Of a stretch of 64,000 nucleotides of DNA, positions 34,947 to 44,215 are shown piece by piece; position 1 is the first letter of the stretch; the number at the start of each line of letters is the position of its first letter. The notes under the pieces were generated by a model that saw only the letters and a list, made by a program, of their open reading frames with translations, searched no databases and was not told where the DNA came from. This DNA is from Oceanospirillaceae bacterium. GTDB lineage: Bacteria; Pseudomonadota; Gammaproteobacteria; Pseudomonadales; Oceanobacteraceae. Position numbers and translations under genes: made by a program. Where the stretch lies: the NCBI GenBank assembly GCA_024234265.1, contig JACKOM010000008.1, positions 1 to 64,000 of the forward strand, given 5' to 3'.

Positions 34947-35608
34947 AAGCCATGATTTTAGCGGCGGGTCTGGGCACACGTATGCGCCCGTTGACCCTGC
35001 ACACGCCAAAACCCCTGTTGCCGGTGGCGGGTACCACCCTGATTGAACAGCATATTCATAATTTATCCGCCCAGGGTTTTTGTCAGCTAGTGATTAATCA
35101 CGCTTATTTAGGTGAAAAAATCGAACAGCATTTAGGTGATGGTGCCCGTTATGGCTGCGAGATTAAATACAGCCGCGAGGGTGAACCGCTTGAAACCGGC
35201 GGTGGTATTTTCCGCGCATTACCTCTGTTGGGTGATGGCCCTTTTGTGGTGATTAATGGTGATATCTGGCTGGATTATCCCCTTGCAAAATTAAACTTGC
35301 CCGCCGGTAAACTCGCCCATCTGGTTTTAGTGCCTAACCCTGATTTTCACCCGCAAGGGGATTTTGCCCTGAACGGGGATGTTGTCAGCCAGACAGGTGC
35401 AGAGAAATACACCTTCAGTGGGTTATCGGTTTTACACGGGGATTTATTTAAAGGCTGTACGGCGGGCGCATTTAAATTAGCGCCGCTGCTGGTGGATGCC
35501 ATGGCCCGCGGTCTGGTGAGTGGTGAGCTTTATACAGGTTACTGGCAGGACGTGGGCACGGTGGAGCGCCTCGAACGTCTTGCCCAGCATTTACAGGAAT
35601 CCCGATGA
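34943..35608 (+). CDS. murU: N-acetylmuramate alpha-1-phosphate uridylyltransferase MurU
   Basis: 221 aa. The nucleotidyltransferase signature is MILAAGLGTRMRPLTLHTPK, followed by PLETGGGIFRALPLL and VINGDIWLDYP with metal-binding Asp. It makes UDP-MurNAc from MurNAc-1-phosphate and UTP, feeding recycled sugar to MurC and bypassing de novo synthesis and so fosfomycin. It starts in ATGA overlap with amgK, and its stop overlaps the djlA start. Confidence 0.93.
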   Translation: MKAMILAAGLGTRMRPLTLHTPKPLLPVAGTTLIEQHIHNLSAQGFCQLVINHAYLGEKIEQHLGDGARYGCEIKYSREGEPLETGGGIFRALPLLGDGPFVVINGDIWLDYPLAKLNLPAGKLAHLVLVPNPDFHPQGDFALNGDVVSQTGAEKYTFSGLSVLHGDLFKGCTAGAFKLAPLLVDAMARGLVSGELYTGYWQDVGTVERLERLAQHLQESR

Positions 35609-36393
35609 TGTCCGGTAAGTTTATCGGCGGCCTGATTGGCGCCCTGATTGGTAAAACATTTGTTGCCCTGCTGATTGGTATTGCAGTGGGGCATATTTTT
35701 GACCGCATGGCGGCGGGCAAACGTGCCCCGGTGCAAATGGACGGGCAAAATATTTTTTTCCGTGTGACCTTTTTAATTATGGGGCAACTGGCCAAGGCCG
35801 ATGGGCGTGTGTCAGAACAGGAAATCGAAGCGGCGCGTTTTATCATGGACCAGATGGGTTTAAATGATGCGCAGCGTAAAGCTGCCATTGGATATTTTAC
35901 TGAAGGTAAATCACCGCATTTTGATTGTGTGCCGGAGCTGGAAAAACTCGCACGGGTGATTAAAAACCGGGGCTCACTGGTGCAGATGTTTCTCGAAGTG
36001 CAGCTCAGTGTGGCCTATGCCGATGGTGAGCTGAGCCTTGCGGAAAAAAGTTTGTTGGATAAGGTGTGCCGTATACTCGGCATTACCCAGATGCAGTTTG
36101 AATATATCCACGCCCGCATCCGCGCCGCCAACGAGCAATACCGTTACCAGGCCAATAACCGTTTTAAATCCGAGGCCGATGAAATTGCCACTGCCTATGC
36201 CGTATTGGGTGTGGATGCCAAAGTTTCGGATGATGAATTAAAACGTGCATACCGGCGTTTAATGAGCCAGCACCATCCGGATAAATTAGTGGCTAAAGGT
36301 TTGCCGGAAGAAATGATGCAAATCGCTAAAGAAAAAACCCAGGAAATTCAGACTGCCTACGATAAGGTGCGTAAATTCCGCGCGGCTGCCTGA
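35605..36393 (+). CDS. djlA: Co-chaperone DjlA (TerB-like plus C-terminal J domain)
   Basis: 262 aa. The N-terminal glycine-motif transmembrane helix (GGLIGALIGKTFVALLIGIA) is followed by a TerB-like helical domain (MGQLAKADGRVSEQEIEAARF; AYADGELSLAEKSLL). A C-terminal J domain has the HPD tripeptide in SQHHPDKLV. It is an inner-membrane DnaK co-chaperone. It overlaps murU by 4 bp. In Pseudomonas a djlA-like gene also follows murU as far as I recall. Confidence 0.93.
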   Translation: MMSGKFIGGLIGALIGKTFVALLIGIAVGHIFDRMAAGKRAPVQMDGQNIFFRVTFLIMGQLAKADGRVSEQEIEAARFIMDQMGLNDAQRKAAIGYFTEGKSPHFDCVPELEKLARVIKNRGSLVQMFLEVQLSVAYADGELSLAEKSLLDKVCRILGITQMQFEYIHARIRAANEQYRYQANNRFKSEADEIATAYAVLGVDAKVSDDELKRAYRRLMSQHHPDKLVAKGLPEEMMQIAKEKTQEIQTAYDKVRKFRAAA

Positions 36394-36405
36394 TTTACAT
36401 TCGTA

Positions 36406-39192
36406 TCAAAGTGGTCCCAGCCAGTTTTGCAGGCTTTTTTGCAGATTTTCCAGGCTGATGGGTTTACAGAGATGTTCATTCATGCCCGCTTGCAAACTGT
36501 TGGCAATATCCTGCGCGGAGTTTTGCGCGCTTAATGCAACAATGGGTAAATCTGCAAATTGTGGCATTTCGCGGATTCTGCGTGTGGCAGTAAGGCCATC
36601 CATCACCGGCATTTGAATATCCATCAGCACTAAATCAAATTTCTGTTGCAGAATTTTCTGCAGGGCGACTTCGCCATTTTCTGCTATTTCACACTCCAGT
36701 CCGATAATTTCCAGCAGGCCTTTGGCGACTTCCTGGTTCACTTCATTATCTTCTACCAACAAAATACGTTTGTTTTTTGCAGCAATGACTGCAAGTTTTT
36801 TTACCTGTGGTCGCCACTGTAATAATGCATTGCATAAATCCAGGGGGGTTGCTGGCAGCGTCAGGGTTTGAACTTGCAGGTTACTATTGCCAAGTAACAG
36901 GGTGTGCCCGGTAAAATCAGGGGCGATATTTTGTTTGTCGGTAATTAAACCCCCGGGTTGGTCCTGTGCTTGCTCCTGATCTTGCAGGTGAAGACCCAAT
37001 GGTTGCAGATTGTTATAAACCCAGGTGCGCAGCATGGGGTTGGCGATATCCAGCACAATATTCATATCCATTAAATATTCAGGAAGCACACCCGCAAGGG
37101 TTTGGTATTCATGTAACTTAACCGGAATATTCAGCCATATTGACGTGCCGATCTGCGGGTCGCTTTCGATATTGAAGCTACCCTGCAGTAATTCAACCAG
37201 CTTTTCGCAAAACCATAAATCACCCTGTTCACGCAAATGCTCACTGATATCAGGCCCGAGGCTTTTTTGCAGCAAGGCTGCAGGCAAGCCGGGTGCGGAA
37301 CTCTGCAGGGTAATGTGCAACATGTTGTGATTTTCACAATGCAAATTAATTTCAATGGCCCCTTCAGCAGGGGAGCGCAGACAATGGCATATGAGATGAT
37401 TTAAAAGCTGGCTGAGAATGTTTCCGTCACATTCAATTGTCATGGGGAAGTCGGTGCTGACATTAATATAAAGCGCGGTTTTTTTATTGTGCAGGGCGGA
37501 TTTTATTTCATCCACACATGCCCGTAACAGTGGAAATATATGGTAGTTTTTAGGCTCATGGGGCAATAAATTATGCTGCAGTAATGCATGTTCAATGTGA
37601 TACGCCATGGTTTTGTGCATTAAAGACACACTGCTGTGCATTTCTGCAGAAAGTACGGCCCTCTCGTGCGGGTTATTTTCATGGGTGAGCATTTGCAGAT
37701 AACCGGAGCAATGGTTGAGCACCAGGCTTACTGCATTAGCCATATGTTTAAGCGGCTGAATACTGTGCAGGGAGGTGTTATTGGCTATGGTGGTTTGTGA
37801 TGCTTGTGGCAGAAGATTAAAAATCAACATGCCTCGACAGGGGAAATAATCCGGCAATACCTCGATGCTGTATTTCACCGCTATTTCGGCATCCTGCTGG
37901 TTGAAAAAAACATCCTGTACATGCTGTTGCGCAACAATGTTGCGGATACCCAGGGCCAGTGAATAATGTTTTTCAGTGCTATGCTGGCGGGTGAGCAGAT
38001 TCAGCAGATCTTGTTGTATAACGGACTTTGCGTCGCAGCCGAGAATCTCGCAGGCCCTGTGGTTAATAAATAAAATGATACCCTCATCATTAAATAAAAT
38101 TGTTCCGTCCGGAATATGACTCAACAGGGTGTGTAAAATATTTCGGGTGGATGGCAGTTGTGCCAGCTGACTTTTTTTATGTAATAAATAATTCAGACTG
38201 AACCAGACAAGTAACAATAAAAACCCTGCAAAAAAGCCCGCGCTGTAGAGGTAATGCAGGTTACGGTAGGCATCGGCGTAATCGGCTTCGATGCCAATAC
38301 CAGCGCGCAGCTTATTATCCCAATGCCATACACCAATCACTTTTTGGCCCCGGTAATCGGTATAACCACTGAGGTTACGGCCAGATGTATGCACTGCGAT
38401 GGCTTTGGCCATGGGGGTGGCCTGCCCCTGGGGTGTGCGGCTTAGCATATTTAAGACAGCATATTCGCGTTGCAGAGCTGTGGTCGGCTGATTGTCAGCG
38501 TCGTAATGACGGCTGCTGAGGAATACCCCCTGCTCGTTTAATAAAAAACATTCCGCCTGAAAACTCAGGCTGACCTGGTTCAGCACATTTTGCAGGCTTT
38601 CCAATGGGTCCAGACGGAAGGTCAACAGGGCAATGACTTTACCCTGATCGGACACAGGGGCAATGCTGAACATGGTCGGGCGTTTTTCGCGCAGGCGTCC
38701 TGAGCTGTCGAGCAGCGGTACATCTGATTCAAGTGGGGTCGACATAACCGCATGGCCGTTAAGTGCATATCGAAAGAGTGTTGGCTGTTTGTGTGCGACC
38801 GGGTGTTGCCGGTTCAGGTTGATATCCCGCGCGGAAGTGAGATTGCGCCCGTCCGGTGCCACAATGAAAAAACCATGTAAGCCCTGGGCTGTCAGGGCGG
38901 GCAGGAACAAATCCCGGCTGGCCTGTATCAATTGTTCACTTGGCCGGCCATTGGCAGAGGCTTGCAGCAGGCGTTTGCTTAAATCTACGACATCGGGGCT
39001 GCGTGCGTAGAGTTCGGCGATCATCAGTTGGGTATTGTAAAAACTGTGCAGGGCCTGGCGGCGTTCCTCGAGTTTGTTATTCAGCACCTGCTGCAGGTTT
39101 TGCTCATAATAACGTCCGTATAACCAGCCCATGGCCAGCAGACAGAGTAAAGCTGTCAGTATGCTGGAATGCAGGAGCAGGCGTAGTTTCAT
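36406..39192 (-). CDS. Hybrid histidine-kinase-like sensor with degenerate kinase core and intact receiver
   Basis: 928 aa. TM helices at about 9-27 and 311-337 flank a periplasmic Cache-like sensor (GFFIVAPDGRN, SGYTDYRGQKVIGVW). A PAS domain is at 350-460. The HisKA-like helix has N486 where the usual AHDFNN motif has His. The N-box (QLLNHLICHCLRS) and G1 box (LQSSAPGLP) lack the expected Asn and Asp. The C-terminal REC domain at about 808-925 is complete (D815, D858, K910). It is predicted not to autophosphorylate. It converges with djlA. No partner kinase overlaps it. Confidence 0.85.
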   Translation of the reverse strand: MKLRLLLHSSILTALLCLLAMGWLYGRYYEQNLQQVLNNKLEERRQALHSFYNTQLMIAELYARSPDVVDLSKRLLQASANGRPSEQLIQASRDLFLPALTAQGLHGFFIVAPDGRNLTSARDINLNRQHPVAHKQPTLFRYALNGHAVMSTPLESDVPLLDSSGRLREKRPTMFSIAPVSDQGKVIALLTFRLDPLESLQNVLNQVSLSFQAECFLLNEQGVFLSSRHYDADNQPTTALQREYAVLNMLSRTPQGQATPMAKAIAVHTSGRNLSGYTDYRGQKVIGVWHWDNKLRAGIGIEADYADAYRNLHYLYSAGFFAGFLLLLVWFSLNYLLHKKSQLAQLPSTRNILHTLLSHIPDGTILFNDEGIILFINHRACEILGCDAKSVIQQDLLNLLTRQHSTEKHYSLALGIRNIVAQQHVQDVFFNQQDAEIAVKYSIEVLPDYFPCRGMLIFNLLPQASQTTIANNTSLHSIQPLKHMANAVSLVLNHCSGYLQMLTHENNPHERAVLSAEMHSSVSLMHKTMAYHIEHALLQHNLLPHEPKNYHIFPLLRACVDEIKSALHNKKTALYINVSTDFPMTIECDGNILSQLLNHLICHCLRSPAEGAIEINLHCENHNMLHITLQSSAPGLPAALLQKSLGPDISEHLREQGDLWFCEKLVELLQGSFNIESDPQIGTSIWLNIPVKLHEYQTLAGVLPEYLMDMNIVLDIANPMLRTWVYNNLQPLGLHLQDQEQAQDQPGGLITDKQNIAPDFTGHTLLLGNSNLQVQTLTLPATPLDLCNALLQWRPQVKKLAVIAAKNKRILLVEDNEVNQEVAKGLLEIIGLECEIAENGEVALQKILQQKFDLVLMDIQMPVMDGLTATRRIREMPQFADLPIVALSAQNSAQDIANSLQAGMNEHLCKPISLENLQKSLQNWLGPL

Positions 39193-39263
39193 CGGGAAGA
39201 TTCAGTGAACCGGTACCCGATAAAGTGTAGTGCACAGCCTCTATGAGCGCCGTGCTGGTAAGT

Positions 39264-39989
39264 TTAATTTTGCAGATTATGCAGCGCGCTGAAGCGCAGT
39301 GTTTCCTGCTCGACAATTTGCTGGCAGGAGAGTGCCAGGGCTTTGGCATCTTCTGCCGTCAGGCCTGTGGTGCTGATGGGGGGCAGGACTTTTATATGCA
39401 CTTCGCCACAAAACCAGCGCCACTGGCGCAGGTTCAGGGTTTGCGGGCGCAGGGCAAAAATTACCGGTACAACAGGATATTGCCCGGTAATCGCTAGGTT
39501 AAACGCCCCCAGCTTAAAGGGCAGAGGCTTGCCCCAATTTCGCGTGCCTTCCGGGAAAATTAATACCGACATATTGCGTCGCTGCATTTTTTCTGCGGCG
39601 CGCTGCAGGGCAATTTTTGCGCGCTCTTTATCCTGACGGTTCACCAGAATGTTTCCGGCCAGATAAAACGCCAAACCGATAAAAGGGATGTACAGCAGTT
39701 CTTTTTTGCCTAACGCTACCACCCCGGGCTGCACGATGCGCGTGGCGAAAAACATGTCCAGGGTATCCTGGTGGTTGCCGATAAAAACCGTTGGCCCCTG
39801 CGGGGTAAGATATTGTGGGTTTTCGATCACATAACGCACCCCAAAAATTCGCCGGCTGCCGCGGGCTACGGTGCGGGCGGCGAGGTACATATTATTGCGG
39901 TGCAGGGGACGGGCGATCACCAGGGGTATCAGGCAAAGTGCCGTGAAAGCCATATGTAAAAACGCAAGACACAGGCGCGAGAAATACAT
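39264..39989 (-). CDS. plsC: 1-acyl-sn-glycerol-3-phosphate acyltransferase (PlsC-like)
   Basis: 241 aa. An N-terminal hydrophobic helix precedes the acyltransferase motif NHQDTLDMFF (H-x4-D, motif I) and FPEGTRNWGK (motif III). VPVIFAL gives motif IV. It acylates lysophosphatidic acid at the inner membrane in phospholipid synthesis. It is monocistronic by spacing (71 bp and 88 bp to its neighbours). The gene symbol is by domain; paralogues may exist elsewhere. Confidence 0.9.
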   Translation of the reverse strand: MYFSRLCLAFLHMAFTALCLIPLVIARPLHRNNMYLAARTVARGSRRIFGVRYVIENPQYLTPQGPTVFIGNHQDTLDMFFATRIVQPGVVALGKKELLYIPFIGLAFYLAGNILVNRQDKERAKIALQRAAEKMQRRNMSVLIFPEGTRNWGKPLPFKLGAFNLAITGQYPVVPVIFALRPQTLNLRQWRWFCGEVHIKVLPPISTTGLTAEDAKALALSCQQIVEQETLRFSALHNLQN

Positions 39990-40077
39990 TTTACTGCCTT
40001 ATTATGTTTATTGTTCCGGCATTCTACGGCTTGGTGCCGAGCGTGCAAGATATGTTGTGTAGCAAATTGTGTGCATT

Positions 40078-42243
40078 TCAGAAGCGCGTATGGGCATTGC
40101 TTTCACCCAACGGGGCATGCAAGGGAATTTGTAAAATAAAACGTGAGCCTCTGCCGGGTTGGCTTTCGCAACGTATACTGCCGCCGAGTTGCTGGGTGAC
40201 AATATTATACGTCATGTATAAACCCAGCCCCGTGCCACCATCACCCCGTTTGGTAGTAAAAAAAGGGTCGAATATTTTTTGCACAATTTCAGCGGGCATA
40301 CCGCAGCCATTATCTTCAATGACGAGGGTAAGCTCCTGCTGCAGCGCTTTTGCCTGAATACTGACATGCCCGCCTGCACCGCTGAATGCATGGCGCACGG
40401 CATTTAAAACAATATTACTGATTACCTGATACAGCGCACCTGCATAACTGTGTAATACCAGGCCATTGGGGATATCTTCTTCTATTTGTACCTGATGTTT
40501 GCGCAGACTGGGGTGCAGGGTGATCAGAACATCTTTCACATGCTCCTGCAGGTGAAATTCACTGATTTCTTCGAGTGATTGATTAACCGCGACTTTCTTA
40601 AATGTTTTAATCAATTCGGAAGCCTTTTGCAGATTCTTTTCCATAATGCTGCTGGCTTCCGCAATGGAATCTATAAATTGTTTGAAGTCGTTGCTGGTTA
40701 ATTCTTTGTTTTCAAAGGCGGTGCGCACATTTTTTTGTGATGTTTCCACAAAGGATAAAGAGGTGATGCAATTGCCCAGGGGCGTATTAACTTCATGGGC
40801 AATACCGGCAACCAGTTGCCCGAGGCTGGCCATTTTTTCTGAAATCAGCAGTTGTTGCTGGGCGGATTCCAGTGCTTCGGTGCGCTCCAATACTTTTTGT
40901 TCGAGGGTGTTCTGGTATTCGGCAATGGCGTTATTTTTTTCCTGCAGAGATAGGGTCATTTCATTAAATGCAGCCCCTAGGGTGCTGAATTCATTGTTAA
41001 TCGTGATATTTACCCGGTTGTTAAGATTGCCGCCGCGAATCTGATTAACACCATCAAGTAATTTATGCAGGGGGATGGTCAGTTGACGGTTGACCAATAA
41101 ATAAAGGGCCGCGCTGATCAGGCCAATGGATAACAGGGTAATCACCAGAATCACCCCGAGCATATTTTTGATGGCACCTAATAATTGTGATTTTGGCAGA
41201 TAGGTGTAAATAAAAAACTGATTTTTATCTTCGTTGCTGATACTCAAATTTTGCTTGGACATGATGAAGGCTTCATCGCCAATCCACAGGTAGTTGGCAT
41301 CTTCGTGCAGTTTTTTGTGCAGCCTTGAATCATCGTCCGCGTAAAAAAACTGTTGGCTGCTGCCAATGCTGCGTTCGACTTTTTCTTTGCTGCTGAATTG
41401 ATGGTAAAAAAGTGACTCAGGATTGTATTTGATCAGCAGCATAGCCGGGATGGCGAGGGTTTCCTGCCAGTTTTCCGGGCTGGTGAGTTTCACTTGCAGG
41501 CTGTTCCAGATAACCGCAAACAGGTTGTCATTATCCTGATAAAGACGTTTGCCGAGGTAATGACCATCGGCGTTGATGTCTGACAGATTAAAAATATGGC
41601 TTTCTGCGACGCTTATTTTTTTTAAACCCATTCGATTAACGAAAAAATCAAAAGAATTCTGGTAAATAGAGCTGACATCAAACAGTGTTTCTGAACTATT
41701 CAGAATGTCGTGGCCTGCCTGGTAAATTTCCACCTTGTCGATATTTTCTTTTTGACTGTATGAATAAAAATAAATATTGCTGTCTGTCATGCGCATGCAG
41801 GGCAGTGGGCTTTTGAATGAGGTCTGATTAAACGGATCTTTCTGATAAAGAATAATTTCACTGAGATTGTGCAGGGCTATCCAGTTAATCAGAATGCGCG
41901 CCAGTTGCAGTTGGCTGCGTAAATAATAGGTACGCTCAGCATCACTGATCGGGGCTTTGTTGTGGATATTTTCCAGTGAATACAGCGGGCCGTTAGTGGT
42001 GAGAGTTTGCAGTGCTTCGGTAAACTGCTGATTGTTTTCCACTGAGCCGGCAACAATCTGCAGATTATCCAGGTAATCATCAAAATCCCCGGCAAAATCC
42101 GCCGCCAGGGCGGATGTGCGGCTGTGGGCCAGATCTGCCAGATTGTGGTAACTGTTATAGGCGCTGATCATTGCCGTAGTGACGGCAAAAACGCTGACCA
42201 GCAAGGTAACAGTGGCAATAACCTGCAGGCTGATTTTGTTCAT
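40078..42243 (-). CDS. Membrane sensor histidine kinase (HAMP, HisKA, HATPase)
   Basis: 721 aa. TM1 is near 8-30, with a large periplasmic domain to about 345. TM2 (GVILVITLLSIGLISAALYL) leads into HAMP (IPLHKLLDGVNQIRGGNLN) and a coiled coil. The H-box is LVAGIAHEVNTPLGN. ATP-binding motifs are ISNIVLNAVRHAF (N), VIEDNGCGMP (G1) and GGTGLGLYM (G2). All catalytic residues appear intact. No receiver is attached or adjacent. The start overlaps the stop of a solute-binding protein gene (ATGA), suggesting the binding protein presents ligand to this kinase. Confidence 0.9.
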   Translation of the reverse strand: MNKISLQVIATVTLLVSVFAVTTAMISAYNSYHNLADLAHSRTSALAADFAGDFDDYLDNLQIVAGSVENNQQFTEALQTLTTNGPLYSLENIHNKAPISDAERTYYLRSQLQLARILINWIALHNLSEIILYQKDPFNQTSFKSPLPCMRMTDSNIYFYSYSQKENIDKVEIYQAGHDILNSSETLFDVSSIYQNSFDFFVNRMGLKKISVAESHIFNLSDINADGHYLGKRLYQDNDNLFAVIWNSLQVKLTSPENWQETLAIPAMLLIKYNPESLFYHQFSSKEKVERSIGSSQQFFYADDDSRLHKKLHEDANYLWIGDEAFIMSKQNLSISNEDKNQFFIYTYLPKSQLLGAIKNMLGVILVITLLSIGLISAALYLLVNRQLTIPLHKLLDGVNQIRGGNLNNRVNITINNEFSTLGAAFNEMTLSLQEKNNAIAEYQNTLEQKVLERTEALESAQQQLLISEKMASLGQLVAGIAHEVNTPLGNCITSLSFVETSQKNVRTAFENKELTSNDFKQFIDSIAEASSIMEKNLQKASELIKTFKKVAVNQSLEEISEFHLQEHVKDVLITLHPSLRKHQVQIEEDIPNGLVLHSYAGALYQVISNIVLNAVRHAFSGAGGHVSIQAKALQQELTLVIEDNGCGMPAEIVQKIFDPFFTTKRGDGGTGLGLYMTYNIVTQQLGGSIRCESQPGRGSRFILQIPLHAPLGESNAHTRF

Positions 42244-43961
42244 TTCGCTTGTGTTTCTGCCCAGCGTTGCATGATTTTTTCATAGGGAATTGTCATGGGT
42301 TTTTCCCTTTCGCGTGGTGCTTTGGGTGCCCCCGGGCGATTTAACCAATAGGCAGGTGGTTTCTCCGGATTTAATTTGGGTGAGTACTGCGCCATATGCA
42401 TTTGTGCCATTAAATCATCCTGCCCACGGGCGATAGCGTCCATGGCCTGCTGGGCGGTGAGCTGGCCGTTAATGGCTTTATCGAGGTTGTCCCACCAGAT
42501 GCGGAATAACAACGGATAATGGGGCACGTTAAGACCACTGTCGGTCCAGAGTTTGGCGTCGGTTGATGTGTAAAAATCAATCAGGCCGCCCCAGCGGGCT
42601 TTGTGTTCCTGAATGTAGGCGGCGTGCAGGGTGGATTTGCGGATAGGTGTCATGCCTTTTAAAAACTTCTGCACACTGACGGTTTTACTCACGCAGAATT
42701 GGGCAAATAACCAGGCGGCGGCGCGGCGCGGGCCTTTGGTATCAAGCGGAATTGTCCAGCTGCCCGCGTCCTGATAACCGGCTTTCATGCCCTCTTCCCA
42801 GTATTTGCCGTGGGGGGTGGGGGCCACACGCCATACCGGCAGGCCATCTTTACCGAGCATAATGCCCTTGTTGTATTCCGGCTGGGATAACCACAGGGTG
42901 TAGAGGAATATCTGTTGCGCTACGTGGCCCTTGGCCGCTTCAATGTTGTTATCACTGAAGGTGCCCTGACGCGCTGCCGGCGGAGCATAGGTTTGCAGCC
43001 AGTCGATATAGGTTTGCAGGGCATACACAGCCGCCGGGCCGTTGGTGGCGCCACCGCGGGTCACACTGGAGCCCACCGGAATGCGGTTTTCCACGCGGAT
43101 ACCCCATTCGTCCACCGGCAGGCCGTTGGGCAGGCCTTTATCACCGGCGCCGGCGATGCTCAGCCAGGCATCGGTAAAACGCCAGCCGAGGGAGGGGGAT
43201 TTTTTACCAAAATCCACGTGCCCGTAGGTTTGCTCACCATCGACTTTGGTATTGGTAAAAAACTCGGCGATATCCTCATATGCAGCCCAGTTCACCGGCA
43301 CATCCAGATCATAGGCGTTGGCTGCGCCGTATTTTTTTGCGGTAAATGCACGGAATTGCTCGCGCAGGTCCGGGCGGCTGAACCAGTCATAGCGGAACCA
43401 ATAAAGGTTGGCGAACTGCTGATCGGGCAGCTGCAGCTGGTTACCGTCGTAATCCTGGCCGAATTCCAGGTTGAGGAAGTCAGGTAGGTCGAGATAAGGA
43501 TTGGTGATGTTTTTGCCTTCACCGCGCATGTATTCCGTGAGGTTCACCACGCTTTTCAGGCGTGTGTGTGTGCCAACGTTATCGGCATCGTTCACATAGA
43601 TATCGTAGAGGTGGGTGCCCTGGCTCATCTGTTTGAAGATGTCCTCCACCACGGCCCCTTCGCCGATCACATCAAACTGCACCTTGATGCCGGTGATTTC
43701 CTCAAAGGCTTTGGCGAGCACATCGCGCTCCCAGAAGTGGGTGGGGATATCTTCGGCTACGGCGGTGATGGTTTTGCCAGCGTAGGCTTTGCCTTTTTCT
43801 TCGAACCAGCTGAGTTCTTTAACGCGGAATCCACGTGTTTCTGAGGATGGTTCAAACTCATCGGCCCAGCGTTCTACCGCAGGACTGGCGGCCTGTGCCT
43901 GGGGCAGGGCACTTAATAATAAAAGCAGGCTGGGAATGATGTGTAACAGGTGACGGGCCAT
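42240..43961 (-). CDS. Extracellular solute-binding protein (family 1-like), coupled to a histidine kinase
   Basis: 573 aa from ATG 43961, with GGAG 8 bp upstream. The signal peptide is HLLHIIPSLLLLLSALPQAQA. The periplasmic type-I-like fold has FWERDVLAKAFEEITGIKV, DIYVNDADNVGTHTR and AQQIFLYTLWLSQPEYN. It resembles the long (about 570-590 aa) polyol/glycerol-type binding proteins in size and texture, but the ligand is unproven. There is no permease or ATPase gene beside it. Instead it is in ATGA overlap with a sensor kinase gene, so a sensing rather than transport role is likely. Confidence 0.85.
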   Translation of the reverse strand: MARHLLHIIPSLLLLLSALPQAQAASPAVERWADEFEPSSETRGFRVKELSWFEEKGKAYAGKTITAVAEDIPTHFWERDVLAKAFEEITGIKVQFDVIGEGAVVEDIFKQMSQGTHLYDIYVNDADNVGTHTRLKSVVNLTEYMRGEGKNITNPYLDLPDFLNLEFGQDYDGNQLQLPDQQFANLYWFRYDWFSRPDLREQFRAFTAKKYGAANAYDLDVPVNWAAYEDIAEFFTNTKVDGEQTYGHVDFGKKSPSLGWRFTDAWLSIAGAGDKGLPNGLPVDEWGIRVENRIPVGSSVTRGGATNGPAAVYALQTYIDWLQTYAPPAARQGTFSDNNIEAAKGHVAQQIFLYTLWLSQPEYNKGIMLGKDGLPVWRVAPTPHGKYWEEGMKAGYQDAGSWTIPLDTKGPRRAAAWLFAQFCVSKTVSVQKFLKGMTPIRKSTLHAAYIQEHKARWGGLIDFYTSTDAKLWTDSGLNVPHYPLLFRIWWDNLDKAINGQLTAQQAMDAIARGQDDLMAQMHMAQYSPKLNPEKPPAYWLNRPGAPKAPREREKPMTIPYEKIMQRWAETQAK

Positions 43962-44026
43962 GGGCACAGCTCCGGGCAAGAAACTGCTTTTAAGCCTAGT
44001 CATGGCTTGAGCGGGCGGCAAATGGC

Positions 44027-44215
44027 CTAGGTTTTGTTTTCCTTGGGGGTAGCCGTGGCGGAAATCTCTGCTGTTTCAGATGAATTGAGCAGTTCAGCGG
44101 CGGCGCTGAAATCCACGCCGTAGTTCACTTCGAGGGCTTCCGGGGTGGGGCGTATGCCGCAGCCGCTGCCCTGAATGGGCATGGGGCTGGCGGTGCCGGC
44201 GGATTTTTCAGCCAT
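44027..44215 (-). CDS. Hypothetical 62-aa protein
   Basis: A small frame that starts inside the last codons of smrA (8-bp overlap). The sequence GSGCGIRPTPEALEVNYGVD looks protein-like, with an acidic, Ser/Ala/Thr-rich tail. GGGG lies about 11 bp before the ATG, a weak ribosome-binding site. No domain is recognised. It could be an artefact. Confidence 0.35.
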   Translation of the reverse strand: MAEKSAGTASPMPIQGSGCGIRPTPEALEVNYGVDFSAAAELLNSSETAEISATATPKENKT

